Below, piece after piece: positions 37,902 to 46,501 of a stretch of 64,000 nucleotides of DNA. Origin of the DNA: Shewanella chilikensis (GTDB lineage Bacteria > Pseudomonadota > Gammaproteobacteria > Enterobacterales > Shewanellaceae); assembly GCF_002836945.1 (NCBI RefSeq), contig NZ_NIJM01000017.1, positions 23,639-87,638 of the forward strand. The letters run 5' to 3'. Within the stretch, counting starts at the first letter, position 1, and every line of letters begins with the position of its first letter. Made by a program: the position numbers and the translations under genes. The notes beneath the pieces were generated by a model, which was not told the DNA's origin, ran no database searches, and saw only the letters and a list, made by a program, of their open reading frames with translations.

Positions 37902-39260
37902 TTAGAACAGTAGATGTGCCATCCCGGCAATGACAGGCAGGGTGACCAGGGTACGCAGCAGGAAGACGGCGAACAGCTCCCAAATTTTCACTGGTATCTT
38001 GCTGCCGATAAGCAAGGCGCCTACTTCACTCATGTAGATCAATTGGGTGACCGACAGCGCCGCAATCACAAAGCGTGTCATGTCGGCTTCTATGCTGGTG
38101 GCCAGAATTGAGGGGATAAACATATCGGCAAAGCCAACGACTATGGTCTTGGAGGCCTGGGTGGCTTCGGGAATTTGCATCAATTCCAACAGCGGAATAA
38201 AAGGCATGCCGAGATAGTCAAATACCGGGGTGTATTCGGCGATGACCAAAGCTATGGTGCCTATAGCCATTACGACAGGGAGCACCCCGAAGATCATATC
38301 GATGACATTCTTTATCCCTTCGGAGAGCACCTTGAATATACCGCCGGTATTGGCTGCCTTGGTGAGCGCCAGATCCAGCCCCCAGGACAGGGAGTTATGG
38401 CCTTCGGGCAGCGACTCATCATCTTTCTGCCTGGGGCTGCCATCAACATAGACATCTTTCTTGCGTGACAGCGGCGGCAACTTGGGTACAACTATGGCGG
38501 CAACAATACCGGCCAGGCAGACGGTCAGGTAAAAGGGCACAAACATCGCCTGCAGTTTTACTTGAGTGAGCACCACAAGGGTAAAGGTGATGGAGACTGC
38601 CGAGAAGGTAGTGCCGATAACCGCCGCTTCACGTTGGGTGTAGAAGCGGTTTTCATACTGCTTACTGGTTAGCAGAATACCGACACTGCCATCCCCGAGC
38701 CAAGAGGCCATGCAGTCGATGGCGCTGCGTCCCGGCAGGTTGAACACCGGCCGCATCAATTTGGTCAGCAAGGTACCGAAGAGTTCCAGCAGGCCAAAGT
38801 TGAGCAATAAAGGCAGGAACATACCGGCAAAAAAGAACACACAGAAGAGCAGCGGCAGCAGGTCATTCATCACCAAGGCGCCGGTGGAATCCGCTCTGAG
38901 CATCTCTGGGCCAACCTGGAAGAAGGTCAGGCAGATAAATATAGCTCCCAACACTCTGACCAAGAGCCAGGCAGGGCTGATATTCAACAGGGAATTGAGA
39001 AACTTGCTGTGGCGAACGAAGCCGGGACGAAGGAGTTTTACCAACACACTGGCCGTGGCCATAAATACCACTATGGCGCAAATTATGCCGGTCAAATAAT
39101 CATTGAGCAAACTTTTAAGTTCACCGGCCAACACAGCTACAGGGATCGTCAGTTCGTTGTTATAACTGATAGGTGTCATAAAGAGTAAGACACCGAGCAG
39201 AGATGGCACCAGGAAGGTGAGTATGGTTGCTATGTTGCGGGGTTGTTTTTCGCTTGCCAC
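37902..39260 (-). CDS. YjiH-family membrane transporter (nucleoside-recognition domain)
   Basis: A 452-residue polytopic membrane protein with about ten hydrophobic segments. The GATE/nucleoside-recognition stretch LPGRSAIDCMASWLGDGSVGILLTSKQY and the later VGFADMFIPSILA are typical of the YjiH family. Substrate is unknown; related proteins have been linked to nucleoside or guanidine-like solutes without proof. GTG start. Transcribed alone, followed by a terminator. Confidence 0.82.
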   Translation of the reverse strand: MASEKQPRNIATILTFLVPSLLGVLLFMTPISYNNELTIPVAVLAGELKSLLNDYLTGIICAIVVFMATASVLVKLLRPGFVRHSKFLNSLLNISPAWLLVRVLGAIFICLTFFQVGPEMLRADSTGALVMNDLLPLLFCVFFFAGMFLPLLLNFGLLELFGTLLTKLMRPVFNLPGRSAIDCMASWLGDGSVGILLTSKQYENRFYTQREAAVIGTTFSAVSITFTLVVLTQVKLQAMFVPFYLTVCLAGIVAAIVVPKLPPLSRKKDVYVDGSPRQKDDESLPEGHNSLSWGLDLALTKAANTGGIFKVLSEGIKNVIDMIFGVLPVVMAIGTIALVIAEYTPVFDYLGMPFIPLLELMQIPEATQASKTIVVGFADMFIPSILATSIEADMTRFVIAALSVTQLIYMSEVGALLIGSKIPVKIWELFAVFLLRTLVTLPVIAGMAHLLF

Positions 39261-39360
39261 GTTTGTTACACCCTGAATTTACACTAATGAATGAGTAAAA
39301 AATTACTCGCCAGGGGCAATATTGGCTTTGGATGCATTTTCATTCAGCCAGCCCCAGAAT

Positions 39361-39386
39361 TTAAGGGGGCAAGATTACCCCCTTAA
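39361..39386. repeat. Perfect inverted repeat, no T tract
   Basis: TTAAGGGGG and CCCCCTTAA separated by eight bases, lying between the YjiH start and the chemoreceptor stop. It could fold as a hairpin in either transcript or bind a dimeric protein; no regulator consensus is recognised. Confidence 0.4.
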
Positions 39387-39524
39387 TGCGGCTATGTAAA
39401 TTCATTCGCTGTCAGTTCTGTCTCTTTGATCACAACAGCATAGTTATTAGCAGTCTTTGCGTAATTATTGTTTGAGCAGTTCCTAATGAAAAAGTCTTCA
39501 AAAATAAATAGTTAAATAGTTGTT

Positions 39525-39549
39525 GCTCAAGCCGGATCCGGGCTTGAGC
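39525..39549 (-). terminator. Hairpin after chemoreceptor gene
   Basis: GCTCAAGCC / GGCTTGAGC with a seven-base loop, immediately after the stop codon. The following T content is modest, so termination may be partial. Confidence 0.5.
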
Positions 39550-39550
39550 G

Positions 39551-41095
39551 TTAACCGAAGGTTTGTCTCAGATTTAGTGACCTGTCGGCACTGGCCTTTA
39601 ATTGCAATACGGCTTGCTCTACTTGACCTAGGGCAGAAACGTTGTCATTGGTGGCGCCATGAATCATCTGGATGCCGTTTGCTATTTCCTGTACCACTTG
39701 CCCCTGCTGGGTGGCTGCCACGGCATTTTGTCTGGCGAGATCGTGTATTTCACTCATTCCCTGGTTAACTGTGTTGATGGACTCAACTGCCGATAATGCT
39801 TCGGTTGCACATTTCTGTGCTTGCTGTCTACTGGCTTCCATCTCAGTGGCCCACTTGGTCAGCATGTTGAACATAGTCTCTATGCTGGCTGAAATGCTTT
39901 TGGTGGACTCTTGGGTGCGAGCCGACAAGGCTCTGACCTCGTCGGCGACCACGGCAAAGCCGCGTCCTTGCTCACCGGCTCTGGCTGCTTCTATGGCCGC
40001 ATTGAGGGCCAGTAGATTGGTTTGATCGGCAATGGCATCGATTTCCGACATGGCATTGGCAACCTGCTGAGCTTCATCGTTCAGATGCTTGGCATTGGAA
40101 GCCGCTCTGGCTACATCATCGGCCAGGTGGAGAATATGTTCGCTGTTCTGATGCATCACATCCCGGCTTTGGCGGCAGAGACCATAAGCCTCATCTATAC
40201 GGCCAGAAGTTGCTCGGGTATTGTCGGCTACCTCGCTGATAGTAGCGTGCAACTCTTCAATGGCGCTGGCAATTTGATGCATCTGTTGCTGCTCCAGATC
40301 CATACCGACTCTGGCCTGCTCGGTGGCCACCACTAATTGAGCGGCAATATCATTGGTTTTAAGCGCCTGATCCTGAGTCCGGCCCAATACGCCTTGAAGC
40401 ATGGCAGCTTTACGTTGTAACTGGAATTCGAGCACAGATGAGGTATCGTGCCCGGCATAGATGAAGCGACTGACAGAGTCGTACTCTTGCTTGAGTGTTA
40501 TCAGTCGGGCGGGAATACGAAAGGCTTCGTCATAGAAGATTGCCAGATTGAGCGCCATCAGTATGGCTCCGGCCAACATCACGCCCCAACCCCAAATATA
40601 ACCACAGAGCAGCAGACCTGCCCCGGCCATCAGTGCTGAAAGTAAGCGTTTTTGTGTCAGCGTCAGTGGATCTTTAACTACTTTCCCTTGGTTCAGGCGG
40701 CGGTAAACTTTGATGGCCCGCTTAACAGTCTCTTGGCTTGGCTTAACTCTGACGGATTGATAACCAATGATTTTTCCCTGCTCAAAGATAGGAGACACGA
40801 AAGCATCGACCCAATAAAAGCCACCGTCTTTACAACGATTTTTGACCAACCCTCGCCAGGATTGGCCAGCCTTGAGGCATTGCCACATTTCGGTAAAGGC
40901 CAACTTGGGCATATCGGGATGGCGAACCAGGTTGTGACTGTGGCCCAATAACTCGGCTTCAGAGAAACCCGATATCTTGGCAAAGGCAGGATTGACGTAA
41001 GTGATAACGCCGCGAAGATCTGTAGTAGAGATGAGTTCGTCGGTGGATTGCAGACAGACTTCCCTGTCTGTAGTGGTGGAATTCCTTCTGGACAT
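39551..41095 (-). CDS. PAS-domain methyl-accepting chemotaxis protein (Aer type)
   Basis: A 514-residue chemoreceptor. The N-terminal PAS domain (about 10-125: [33 protein letters not shown]) resembles Aer, which binds FAD to sense redox. A pair of membrane helices (about 145-185) anchors it with almost no periplasmic loop, so the signal is internal. The signalling hairpin tip is [33 protein letters not shown] (about 365-400). No HAMP is obvious. It probably drives energy or redox taxis. Confidence 0.9.
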   Translation of the reverse strand: MSRRNSTTTDREVCLQSTDELISTTDLRGVITYVNPAFAKISGFSEAELLGHSHNLVRHPDMPKLAFTEMWQCLKAGQSWRGLVKNRCKDGGFYWVDAFVSPIFEQGKIIGYQSVRVKPSQETVKRAIKVYRRLNQGKVVKDPLTLTQKRLLSALMAGAGLLLCGYIWGWGVMLAGAILMALNLAIFYDEAFRIPARLITLKQEYDSVSRFIYAGHDTSSVLEFQLQRKAAMLQGVLGRTQDQALKTNDIAAQLVVATEQARVGMDLEQQQMHQIASAIEELHATISEVADNTRATSGRIDEAYGLCRQSRDVMHQNSEHILHLADDVARAASNAKHLNDEAQQVANAMSEIDAIADQTNLLALNAAIEAARAGEQGRGFAVVADEVRALSARTQESTKSISASIETMFNMLTKWATEMEASRQQAQKCATEALSAVESINTVNQGMSEIHDLARQNAVAATQQGQVVQEIANGIQMIHGATNDNVSALGQVEQAVLQLKASADRSLNLRQTFG

Positions 41096-41621
41096 CTTTA
41101 TTCCGGCTCAGAGTTAGTGGCCCTATGTCGATCCGGGCCTTATTATTACTTTAAGTGTGATAAGCATAACATTTTTGTGGTTATTGGAGTGAGTGCTTTT
41201 TTGACAAATATTCTAGAAACCAGTATTTGCATATCATTGATATGAATACTAATTGTAAAATTCGGCGGTCAGAGTTTTGGCCGGGATAAAACGCTATAAA
41301 CAGACAGACTATCGGCTGGCTACAGTGAAATCTGCTGCCGCTTTTTTTGCCCTTGGATAAGTCATAACAATTTACGTGGTTGTCATCATCTTGACGATTA
41401 GAATCAATATCATCAGTTAGTTACTGAATATGCCAGAGCATCAACGAACCTGAATCTATACTCTGACGCCAAAATGCAATAATTCGACCGGGAGCGACTT
41501 TTGTTGTTTAAACTCGGGTAAATAAGCGATCAGTAACGCAAAAAGACCTTGCCCGGACTTTAAAAAAAATCTGGAGCATGTAAGTTAGACTGCAGAAACC
41601 TAATCTGGGGCAAACACTGGC
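41096..41621. other. Intergenic region upstream of DUF998 gene
   Basis: About 525 bases with no supportable gene. It holds the chemoreceptor promoter region and the palindrome at 41222 just after a TTGACA hexamer (41202). The rest is AT-rich without repeats that I can see. Confidence 0.55.
41222..41250. promoter_or_regulatory. Interrupted palindrome, candidate operator
   Basis: AGTATT-TG-CATATC-ATT-GATATG-AATACT: two nested pairs of hexamer half-sites around an ATT centre, only the left arm carrying an extra TG. Located about 130 bases upstream of the chemoreceptor start. The binding protein is unknown. Confidence 0.35.
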
Positions 41622-42329
41622 ATGTTAAGAAGACAGAGACTGGCAAGAATGGCGTTGAGCTTTGGTTTGCTGGGACTCTTTGGACTGCTGCTGGGCCTGG
41701 GGTTGGTTGTCTGGGGCTATCATAGTAGCGATGGGCGGGACTTCAGTTTACTCAATCACAGTTTGAGTGAATTGGGCAGTTATGGTCATTCATCTTTGGC
41801 TGTGGTTCTCAATGGTGGCCTGTTCTTCGGCAGCTTGAGTTTGGTACTCTGCTGGTTGTTTACCCTGCAGCTATCTCGCCAATTGAGTGGTCATCTTCTA
41901 TATCTCAGTTTGACTCTGACTTGCATGGCGCTCGCCGGGGTGGGTTTATTCCCGGTCAATGTCTATCACCTCCACACTATGATGCTGAAGTGGTTTTTCA
42001 TCTTTGGCAGTATCAGCGTAGGTTGTTATTTAATTTATCTAGTGCAACGTCCCTTTGTCGCAGCAACCTTATGGACTTTGATCCCGGCGCTTATCAGCGG
42101 CATCAGTTTGGGGGCTTTTCTGATTTTGCCATATCTGGAGCTTGGTATTACCGAGGGGGACAATCCTTTTTACTATGAGTTGGTACTGCAATTACCGCGG
42201 CCCGATTTTTGGTTACCGGCGGTGCTCGTATGGCTGGGACTCGGTAGTTTTATGCTCTGGGTCCTGTGTTTGCTGCTGTGTACAAAAGAGGCTCCCGATG
42301 AACAGGAGCCTGTTGAAAGTCCATATTAA
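41622..42329 (+). CDS. DUF998 membrane protein
   Basis: A 235-residue protein with six predicted membrane helices and the DUF998 pattern: short first loop with NHSLSELGSYG, then LFPVNVYHLHTMMLKWFF. The family is widespread and of unknown function. No operon partner: the downstream ubiV gene converges on it. Confidence 0.78.
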   Translation: MLRRQRLARMALSFGLLGLFGLLLGLGLVVWGYHSSDGRDFSLLNHSLSELGSYGHSSLAVVLNGGLFFGSLSLVLCWLFTLQLSRQLSGHLLYLSLTLTCMALAGVGLFPVNVYHLHTMMLKWFFIFGSISVGCYLIYLVQRPFVAATLWTLIPALISGISLGAFLILPYLELGITEGDNPFYYELVLQLPRPDFWLPAVLVWLGLGSFMLWVLCLLLCTKEAPDEQEPVESPY

Positions 42330-42365
42330 AGGCTGGAAAGTCCAAAGTACCGGCTTGCTTAAGAC

Positions 42366-43226
42366 CTAACGTCTATAGTCCATGCCTGGCGCGCCGTGCC
42401 AGTATCCATTACAGGCTTCTTTGCCTATTTCAGGGTCGACTTCACTCCCTGCACCTTGCCGTAAAGATTCTGCCAGAGCGATAGAATCATGGCCATCCGG
42501 TGATACCCTGAACCAGTCAACGCCCAAACGTTCCATTTCTGGAATATCCCGTCTGAGATCGCAGCGGCCTGCCGACTGAGTCTGGATACCATTGAGTCGC
42601 AATAGCGGCTGTTGCTCCTGGGTTTGGGCGACCAGGCCTTTGGGGTGCTGGATGCATATTGTCTGACAGTCATCTTTGGCTAGTCCCTGATGGCGGGCGG
42701 TGAAGCAGCGAGCCGAGTGGGCCAAGGGCAGATAACCATAGCCCAATAACTCGACTTCAAAGCTTGGTGTCGGAGTGATGACTTTCTGTAGCCAAGTCTT
42801 CGACAGTTCAATGGGCATCACAAAGCGCCGCATACCCCATTGATGCAGCTTGTCCAGGCTGGCCCTATTGTAGTTATTGATACTGGCGCCACAGACAAAG
42901 GGCAGTCCCTGCTCTCGCGCCATACCTACTGCAGCCATATCGTTGGCTTCAACAATAAACTCGCCATTATCGAGTTGTTTCTTAAGCTCTTTAAGCTCTG
43001 ATTGTGCTTCTATCAAGGCCAGGGTAGAAAGTACAACCTGTTTACCGGCATCTTTGAGTTCATGGGCCAGGGCCAGATAATCGGCAAACTTCATCTGCCT
43101 GCGGCGGCTGCAAACGGCTTCTCCCAGATAAACCAGTGGAATAGTGCTGTCTGCAACTTCACGGTAGAAGGCCTGTACCTGTGTTTTGGGCCAGCAATAA
43201 AGCAGCGGGCCAAGAGAAATATTCAT
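42366..43226 (-). CDS. ubiV: O2-independent ubiquinone biosynthesis protein UbiV (U32 family)
   Basis: A 286-residue U32-family protein that with UbiU hydroxylates ubiquinone precursors without oxygen, using prephenate as donor in E. coli. Conserved segments are MNISLGPLLYCWPK, YLGEAVCSRRR, VLSTLALIEAQSELKELKK, FVMPIELSKTWL and HSARCFTARHQGL. The Fe-S cluster cysteines correspond to EAVC, ARC and DDCQTIC. The start is MNISLG (after GGAAG); a longer frame extends back into ubiU without homology. Ten bases separate it from ubiU. Confidence 0.93.
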   Translation of the reverse strand: MNISLGPLLYCWPKTQVQAFYREVADSTIPLVYLGEAVCSRRRQMKFADYLALAHELKDAGKQVVLSTLALIEAQSELKELKKQLDNGEFIVEANDMAAVGMAREQGLPFVCGASINNYNRASLDKLHQWGMRRFVMPIELSKTWLQKVITPTPSFEVELLGYGYLPLAHSARCFTARHQGLAKDDCQTICIQHPKGLVAQTQEQQPLLRLNGIQTQSAGRCDLRRDIPEMERLGVDWFRVSPDGHDSIALAESLRQGAGSEVDPEIGKEACNGYWHGAPGMDYRR

Positions 43227-43236
43227 AGAAAACTTC

Positions 43237-44238
43237 CTATTGCCAGCTGCGCTCGTAGGCACCCAGCGTAGTGGTTTGTCCCTCGGAAACTTTGGCCAGC
43301 GCGGCATGCCATTCTGGTTTGGATTGGAACCGCTCAGGTGCATTTTGATAGGTGTCCAGAGCCTGACGCCAAACCCGGGTAACCTGTTCTACATAGGCGG
43401 GGCTGCGCTGGCGGCCTTCAATTTTGAGCGACACTATGCCAGCCTGAGCCAGGTCTGGTAACAAGTCCAGGGTATTGAGGCTGGTGGGGGACTCCAGCAG
43501 GAACCCTGGTTGGCTGTCTTCTTCGGTCAAATAACGTCCCTTGCACACAACCGGGTAACCCATCTGTTCATTCAGTCCCGAGCTGTCAATCAAGACTTCG
43601 TTGAGGCGGGTCTGGCGACAGCCTTGATTTTCCTGCCAGCGCACATGTTTTGCCGGTGAGCAGGAGCCACCTGAATTGGGCGATTCCCCGGTCACATAGG
43701 AAGACAACTGACAGCGGCCTTCGGCCATGATACATAGACTGCCGAAGGCGAACACTTCCAGATCAACCGGACTGGCTTTGGCGAGATCCTTGACTTGCTT
43801 GATGGAAAGCACTCTGGGGAGTACGGCGCGCTCAATGTTGAATTCACGCTTATAGAGTGACAAGGCGCCGATATTCGTGGCGCTGGCTTGTACCGATAAA
43901 TGCAATGGCAGGTGAGGGTAGTGGCTATGGGCATAATCCAGCAGCGACAGATCGGCCATGATCAGCCCATCAATATCAGTGTTGGCAGCCAGATCGACGG
44001 CTTGATACCAACGTTTCTCTTCACCCGGTTGCGGAAAGGTATTAATGGTCAGATACAGTTTGCGCCCTTGTGACTTTACCTCTTTGGCTGCCTGTTGCAG
44101 CTTGGTCGGTGTGAAGTTCAACCCGGCAAATGAGCGGGCGTTGGTGTCGTCTTTCAGCCCCAGATAGAGGGCATCGGCGCCGGCGTTGAGAGCGGCCTTG
44201 AGTGAAGCCAAGTTCCCGGCCGGACACAGGAGTTCCAT
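43237..44238 (-). CDS. ubiU: O2-independent ubiquinone biosynthesis protein UbiU (U32 family)
   Basis: A 333-residue partner of UbiV. MELLCPAGNLASLKAALNAGADALYLGL is the U32 N-terminus; cluster ligands lie in LCIMAEGRCQLSSYV, GGSCSPA and PVVCKGRY; KIEGRQRSPAYVEQVTRVWR is the family C-terminal stretch. The start follows GGGAG at nine bases. Divergent from ubiT, so the three anaerobic ubiquinone genes share one control region. Confidence 0.94.
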   Translation of the reverse strand: MELLCPAGNLASLKAALNAGADALYLGLKDDTNARSFAGLNFTPTKLQQAAKEVKSQGRKLYLTINTFPQPGEEKRWYQAVDLAANTDIDGLIMADLSLLDYAHSHYPHLPLHLSVQASATNIGALSLYKREFNIERAVLPRVLSIKQVKDLAKASPVDLEVFAFGSLCIMAEGRCQLSSYVTGESPNSGGSCSPAKHVRWQENQGCRQTRLNEVLIDSSGLNEQMGYPVVCKGRYLTEEDSQPGFLLESPTSLNTLDLLPDLAQAGIVSLKIEGRQRSPAYVEQVTRVWRQALDTYQNAPERFQSKPEWHAALAKVSEGQTTTLGAYERSWQ

Positions 44239-44299
44239 GTTAATTTTCTCCCTAATTACAAACAAAGCCGCAGTTTATCGACCTTTGGATCTCATAGAG

Positions 44300-44313
44300 T
44301 TGATATAAAACAG
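44300..44313. promoter_or_regulatory. Weak FNR-like site between ubiU and ubiT
   Basis: TTGATATAAAACAG has a perfect first FNR half-site but only three of five matches in the second. Position between divergent anaerobic genes makes it worth noting; the match itself is weak. Confidence 0.25.
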
Positions 44314-44378
44314 GTTTATGATCATAAAACTTGGTTAGACTGCCGGAGTTTAGGCTTTTTTATCAGGAGTAACTCAAG

Positions 44379-44897
44379 ATGCGCACGGCTTTAGCCGCCA
44401 AGGCGGCGCGCGATATTCTCACCCTGGCTCCCAAGTTGGCCGGGAAACCGCTGACTTTGGTTCCTTTCACTATCAAAGCGAGTGTACTGCAACAGTTATT
44501 GGCGGTATTGCTCAGCGAACAGGTTCAGGATGGCGAGTTGGATTTTCTTGAAGGGCAATGGGTTGGCGTTCGGGTCGAGGATATGGAATTGGCATTTGAA
44601 GTCAGTTTTGAGCAAGGTTTCAAGGTGCGACCTTTTACGGCACCGGAAGTCACCTTCAGCGCCAATAGCGCCGAACTCTTGCTGGTAGCAGCGGCCAAAG
44701 AGGACCCTGACACCCTGTTTTTCCAGCGCCGACTCAGTATTGAAGGCGATACCGAATTGGGGCTCGAGGTTAAAAACTTGCTGCTCGGCATAGATGTTCA
44801 AAGTATGCCAAAGGGGGTGAAGCTGATGTTGGATAAGCTGGCCAATATGCTGACCACACTCCTGCAAAGTTCACAAACTGCACCTCAATGGGCCTGA
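44379..44897 (+). CDS. ubiT: UbiT, SCP2-domain lipid-binding accessory factor
   Basis: A 172-residue SCP2-domain protein needed for anaerobic ubiquinone synthesis, thought to carry prenylated precursors. The SCP2 fold is seen from about 40 to 140 (DGELDFLEGQWVGVRVEDMELAF, DTLFFQRRLSIEGDTELGLEVKNLL). Divergent from ubiUV; preceded by AGGAG. The small-RNA cluster begins right after its stop codon on the opposite strand. Confidence 0.92.
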   Translation: MRTALAAKAARDILTLAPKLAGKPLTLVPFTIKASVLQQLLAVLLSEQVQDGELDFLEGQWVGVRVEDMELAFEVSFEQGFKVRPFTAPEVTFSANSAELLLVAAAKEDPDTLFFQRRLSIEGDTELGLEVKNLLLGIDVQSMPKGVKLMLDKLANMLTTLLQSSQTAPQWA

Positions 44898-44918
44898 CAA
44901 ACAGTAAAATCCTGACAT

Positions 44919-45025
44919 AAAAAAAGCGACCCATTTGGGTCGCTGTCAGAGTTCAATCTAAACTCTGGATGGTGCGCTAGAAACCATCTTGAAGGGAGGA
45001 TAATGATGAAACACTCGGTTCACTA
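44919..45025 (-). ncRNA. Candidate small RNA, unit 1 of four tandem siblings
   Basis: Read on the minus strand: a segment UUUCAUCAUUAUCCUCCC, then a 6-bp stem (44968-44988) with loop UUCUAGCGC, a 7-bp stem (44947-44967), and an intrinsic terminator with an 8-bp GC-rich stem (44925-44944) followed by seven U. The 5' end is approximate and no convincing promoter was found. The layout of a single-stranded pyrimidine-rich segment plus stem-loops and terminator is that of a trans-acting bacterial sRNA. It lies antisense to nothing known and converges with ubiT. Confidence 0.6.
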
Positions 45026-45224
45026 ATTCTGACTGCCGATTTTTCCGCGAGTTCCCGCACCAAGCAAAATAATTCAGTTTTATTTGCTTCACGCCTATCT
45101 GTAGTTCACCAAAAAGTCTGTCACATTATGGTCTTACAGTGAGTTTGATTCAGCTTTTTCATTTTCTTGAATGGCAATATTGGCATTAACTATTTATCTA
45201 TCCGAATGAGTCGAGCTGTAGGAT

Positions 45225-45365
45225 AAAAAAATGGCAACCCAAGGGGCTGCCATACAAACTCGTACAAAACTGATTCGTACAAAAAGTCGTGCAAAGAATG
45301 AAAACCCGCTGCGCTAGCGTCGGGCCCCCATCCAAGGGAGGTGATGATGAAACACTTAAAAAAGG
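45225..45365 (-). ncRNA. Candidate small RNA, unit 2 of four tandem siblings
   Basis: Minus-strand order: UUUCAUCAUCACCUCCC, a GC-rich stem around the shared CUAGCGC element (about 45304-45325), a linker with TTGTACGA twice, and a terminator ATGGCAgCCC / GGGtTGCCAT (45231-45253) followed by seven U. Almost identical to unit 3 with a 231-bp period, so a recent duplication. The 5' end is not defined. On the plus strand GGGAGG plus ATGATGAAACAC opens a 37-codon frame that ends in the next unit. Confidence 0.6.
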
Positions 45366-45455
45366 TTCTGTTATTCAGAGTCGGCTTTGATGAAAAAGTT
45401 TCCTTGAAGGAGAAATTTTTTTGCTGGCCTTGGTATGCAATGAAAAACCGGGGAT

Positions 45456-45598
45456 AAAAAAATGGCAACCCAAGGGGCTGCCATACAAACTCGTACAAAA
45501 CTAATTCGTACAAAATTAAGTCGTGCAAAGAATGAAAACCCGCTGCGCTAGCGTCGGGCCCCATCCAAGGGAGGTGATGATGAAACACTTAAAAAAGG
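45456..45598 (-). ncRNA. Candidate small RNA, unit 3 of four tandem siblings
   Basis: Same structure and almost the same sequence as unit 2, with terminator stem 45462-45484 and U tract 45456-45462. Differences from unit 2 are a few substitutions and small indels in the linker. Upstream of the 5' segment both copies share a run that includes GACTCTGAATAACAGAACC on the minus strand, where a promoter would be expected. Confidence 0.6.
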
Positions 45599-45700
45599 TT
45601 CTGTTATTCAGAGTCGGCTTTGCCGAAAAAGTTTCCCTGATGGAGAAATTTTTTATGTCAGTCCTGGTTTGTGGTGAAAAATACCAAAATTCAGAGACAT

Positions 45701-45812
45701 AAAAAAAGGCAGCCATTAGGGACTGCCTTATGATCTATCGAAGATCAATGGGGCCGCGCTAGAAGCCCCTTAGGGAGAATGATGAACATGAAAAAGTAAA
45801 TTCACTGCTCAT
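45701..45812 (-). ncRNA. Candidate small RNA, unit 4 of four tandem siblings
   Basis: The most diverged unit: UUCAUCAUUCUCCCU, a stem GGGGC/GCCCC (45750-45769) with loop UUCUAGCGCG, a short GATC/GATC stem, and a terminator with arms GGCAG/CTGCC (45708-45727) followed by seven U. A CATAAT hexamer on the minus strand at 45811-45816 could be a -10 element but has no good -35. Its 5' segment is the best complement to the OmpA-family start region. Confidence 0.6.
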
Positions 45813-45894
45813 TATGTTGGAGTCTGTAGTGATGTTTTGGTTCCCCCTGAATGGCGAAAAATAATCATGTTTTTTTAATTGGTTTATTTTTCAA

Positions 45895-46386
45895 TTAATT
45901 ATCCTGTAACAGCTGGAGAATCTGTTCACGCAGAGCCTCGGGTTTGGTTGTGGGAGCATAGCGCTTGATGACTTTGCCATGGCGATCGACCAGAAATTTG
46001 GTGAAATTCCATTTAATTCCTTCCGAACCCAACACGCCAGGGGCCTGCTGCTTGAGCAGTTTAAACAAGGGATGAGCATTGGGGCCATTGACTTCCAGCT
46101 TGGCAAACAGTGGGAAGCTCACACCAAAATTCAATTCGCAGAAGGACTGGATCTCCTGCTCATTGCCCTTTTCCTGAGCACCAAACTGGTTACAGGGAAA
46201 GCCGAGTATCACCAGGCCTTGGTCTTTGAATTCCTGATACAGGCTTTCCAATCCGGCATACTGAGGGGTAAAGCCACAGGCACTGGCGGTATTGACCAGT
46301 AACATGACCCGGCCTTGAAATTCGCTGAGATCCGTTTGTTGTCCTTGGATATTCTCCAGTGGGATAGCGTATATTGAGTTAGACAT
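45895..46386 (-). CDS. Glutathione peroxidase family protein
   Basis: A 163-residue thiol peroxidase of the GPx/BtuE family. The peroxidatic cysteine is in LVNTASACGFTPQYAGLE; the Gln in GFPCNQFGAQE and the Trp in IKWNFTKFLVDRHG complete the catalytic triad. The second cysteine in GFPCNQ may act as resolving residue with thioredoxin. Reduces H2O2 or organic hydroperoxides. Start after AAGGAG. Divergent from mgtE. Confidence 0.94.
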   Translation of the reverse strand: MSNSIYAIPLENIQGQQTDLSEFQGRVMLLVNTASACGFTPQYAGLESLYQEFKDQGLVILGFPCNQFGAQEKGNEQEIQSFCELNFGVSFPLFAKLEVNGPNAHPLFKLLKQQAPGVLGSEGIKWNFTKFLVDRHGKVIKRYAPTTKPEALREQILQLLQDN

Positions 46387-46501
46387 AGTGGCTCCTTGGT
46401 TGAAGCTTTACTATATAACACAATTTCCATTGTCAGCAATTTATTGGTGTGCAATTTAAATTTTGGCCCAAGCGCATACTAAAAAGAAAGAGGAGAGTTG
46501 A

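Larger units (their letters stand above)
45221..45682. repeat. Tandem duplication of about 231 bp
   Basis: Two direct copies starting with GGATAAAAAAATGGCAACCC at 45221 and 45452. Identity is high through the sRNA part and drops near the right end of each copy. Units 1 and 4 flanking it are older, diverged copies of the same design. Confidence 0.8.

Noticed and set aside
39425..39445. CRP-like half-site upstream of the yjiH-type gene (TTTGATCACAA)
   Set aside because: Only one half matches; not distinguishable from chance.
45190..45716. Minus-strand frames of up to 132 codons running through the tandem repeats, with duplicated protein-like text
   Set aside because: They arise from the 231-bp duplication, cross two intrinsic terminators and have no ribosome-binding site; the RNA reading explains the conservation better.
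46387..46501. Mg2+-responsive riboswitch ahead of mgtE
   Set aside because: Only 115 bases are shared with the divergent peroxidase gene and none of the M-box helices can be recognised.
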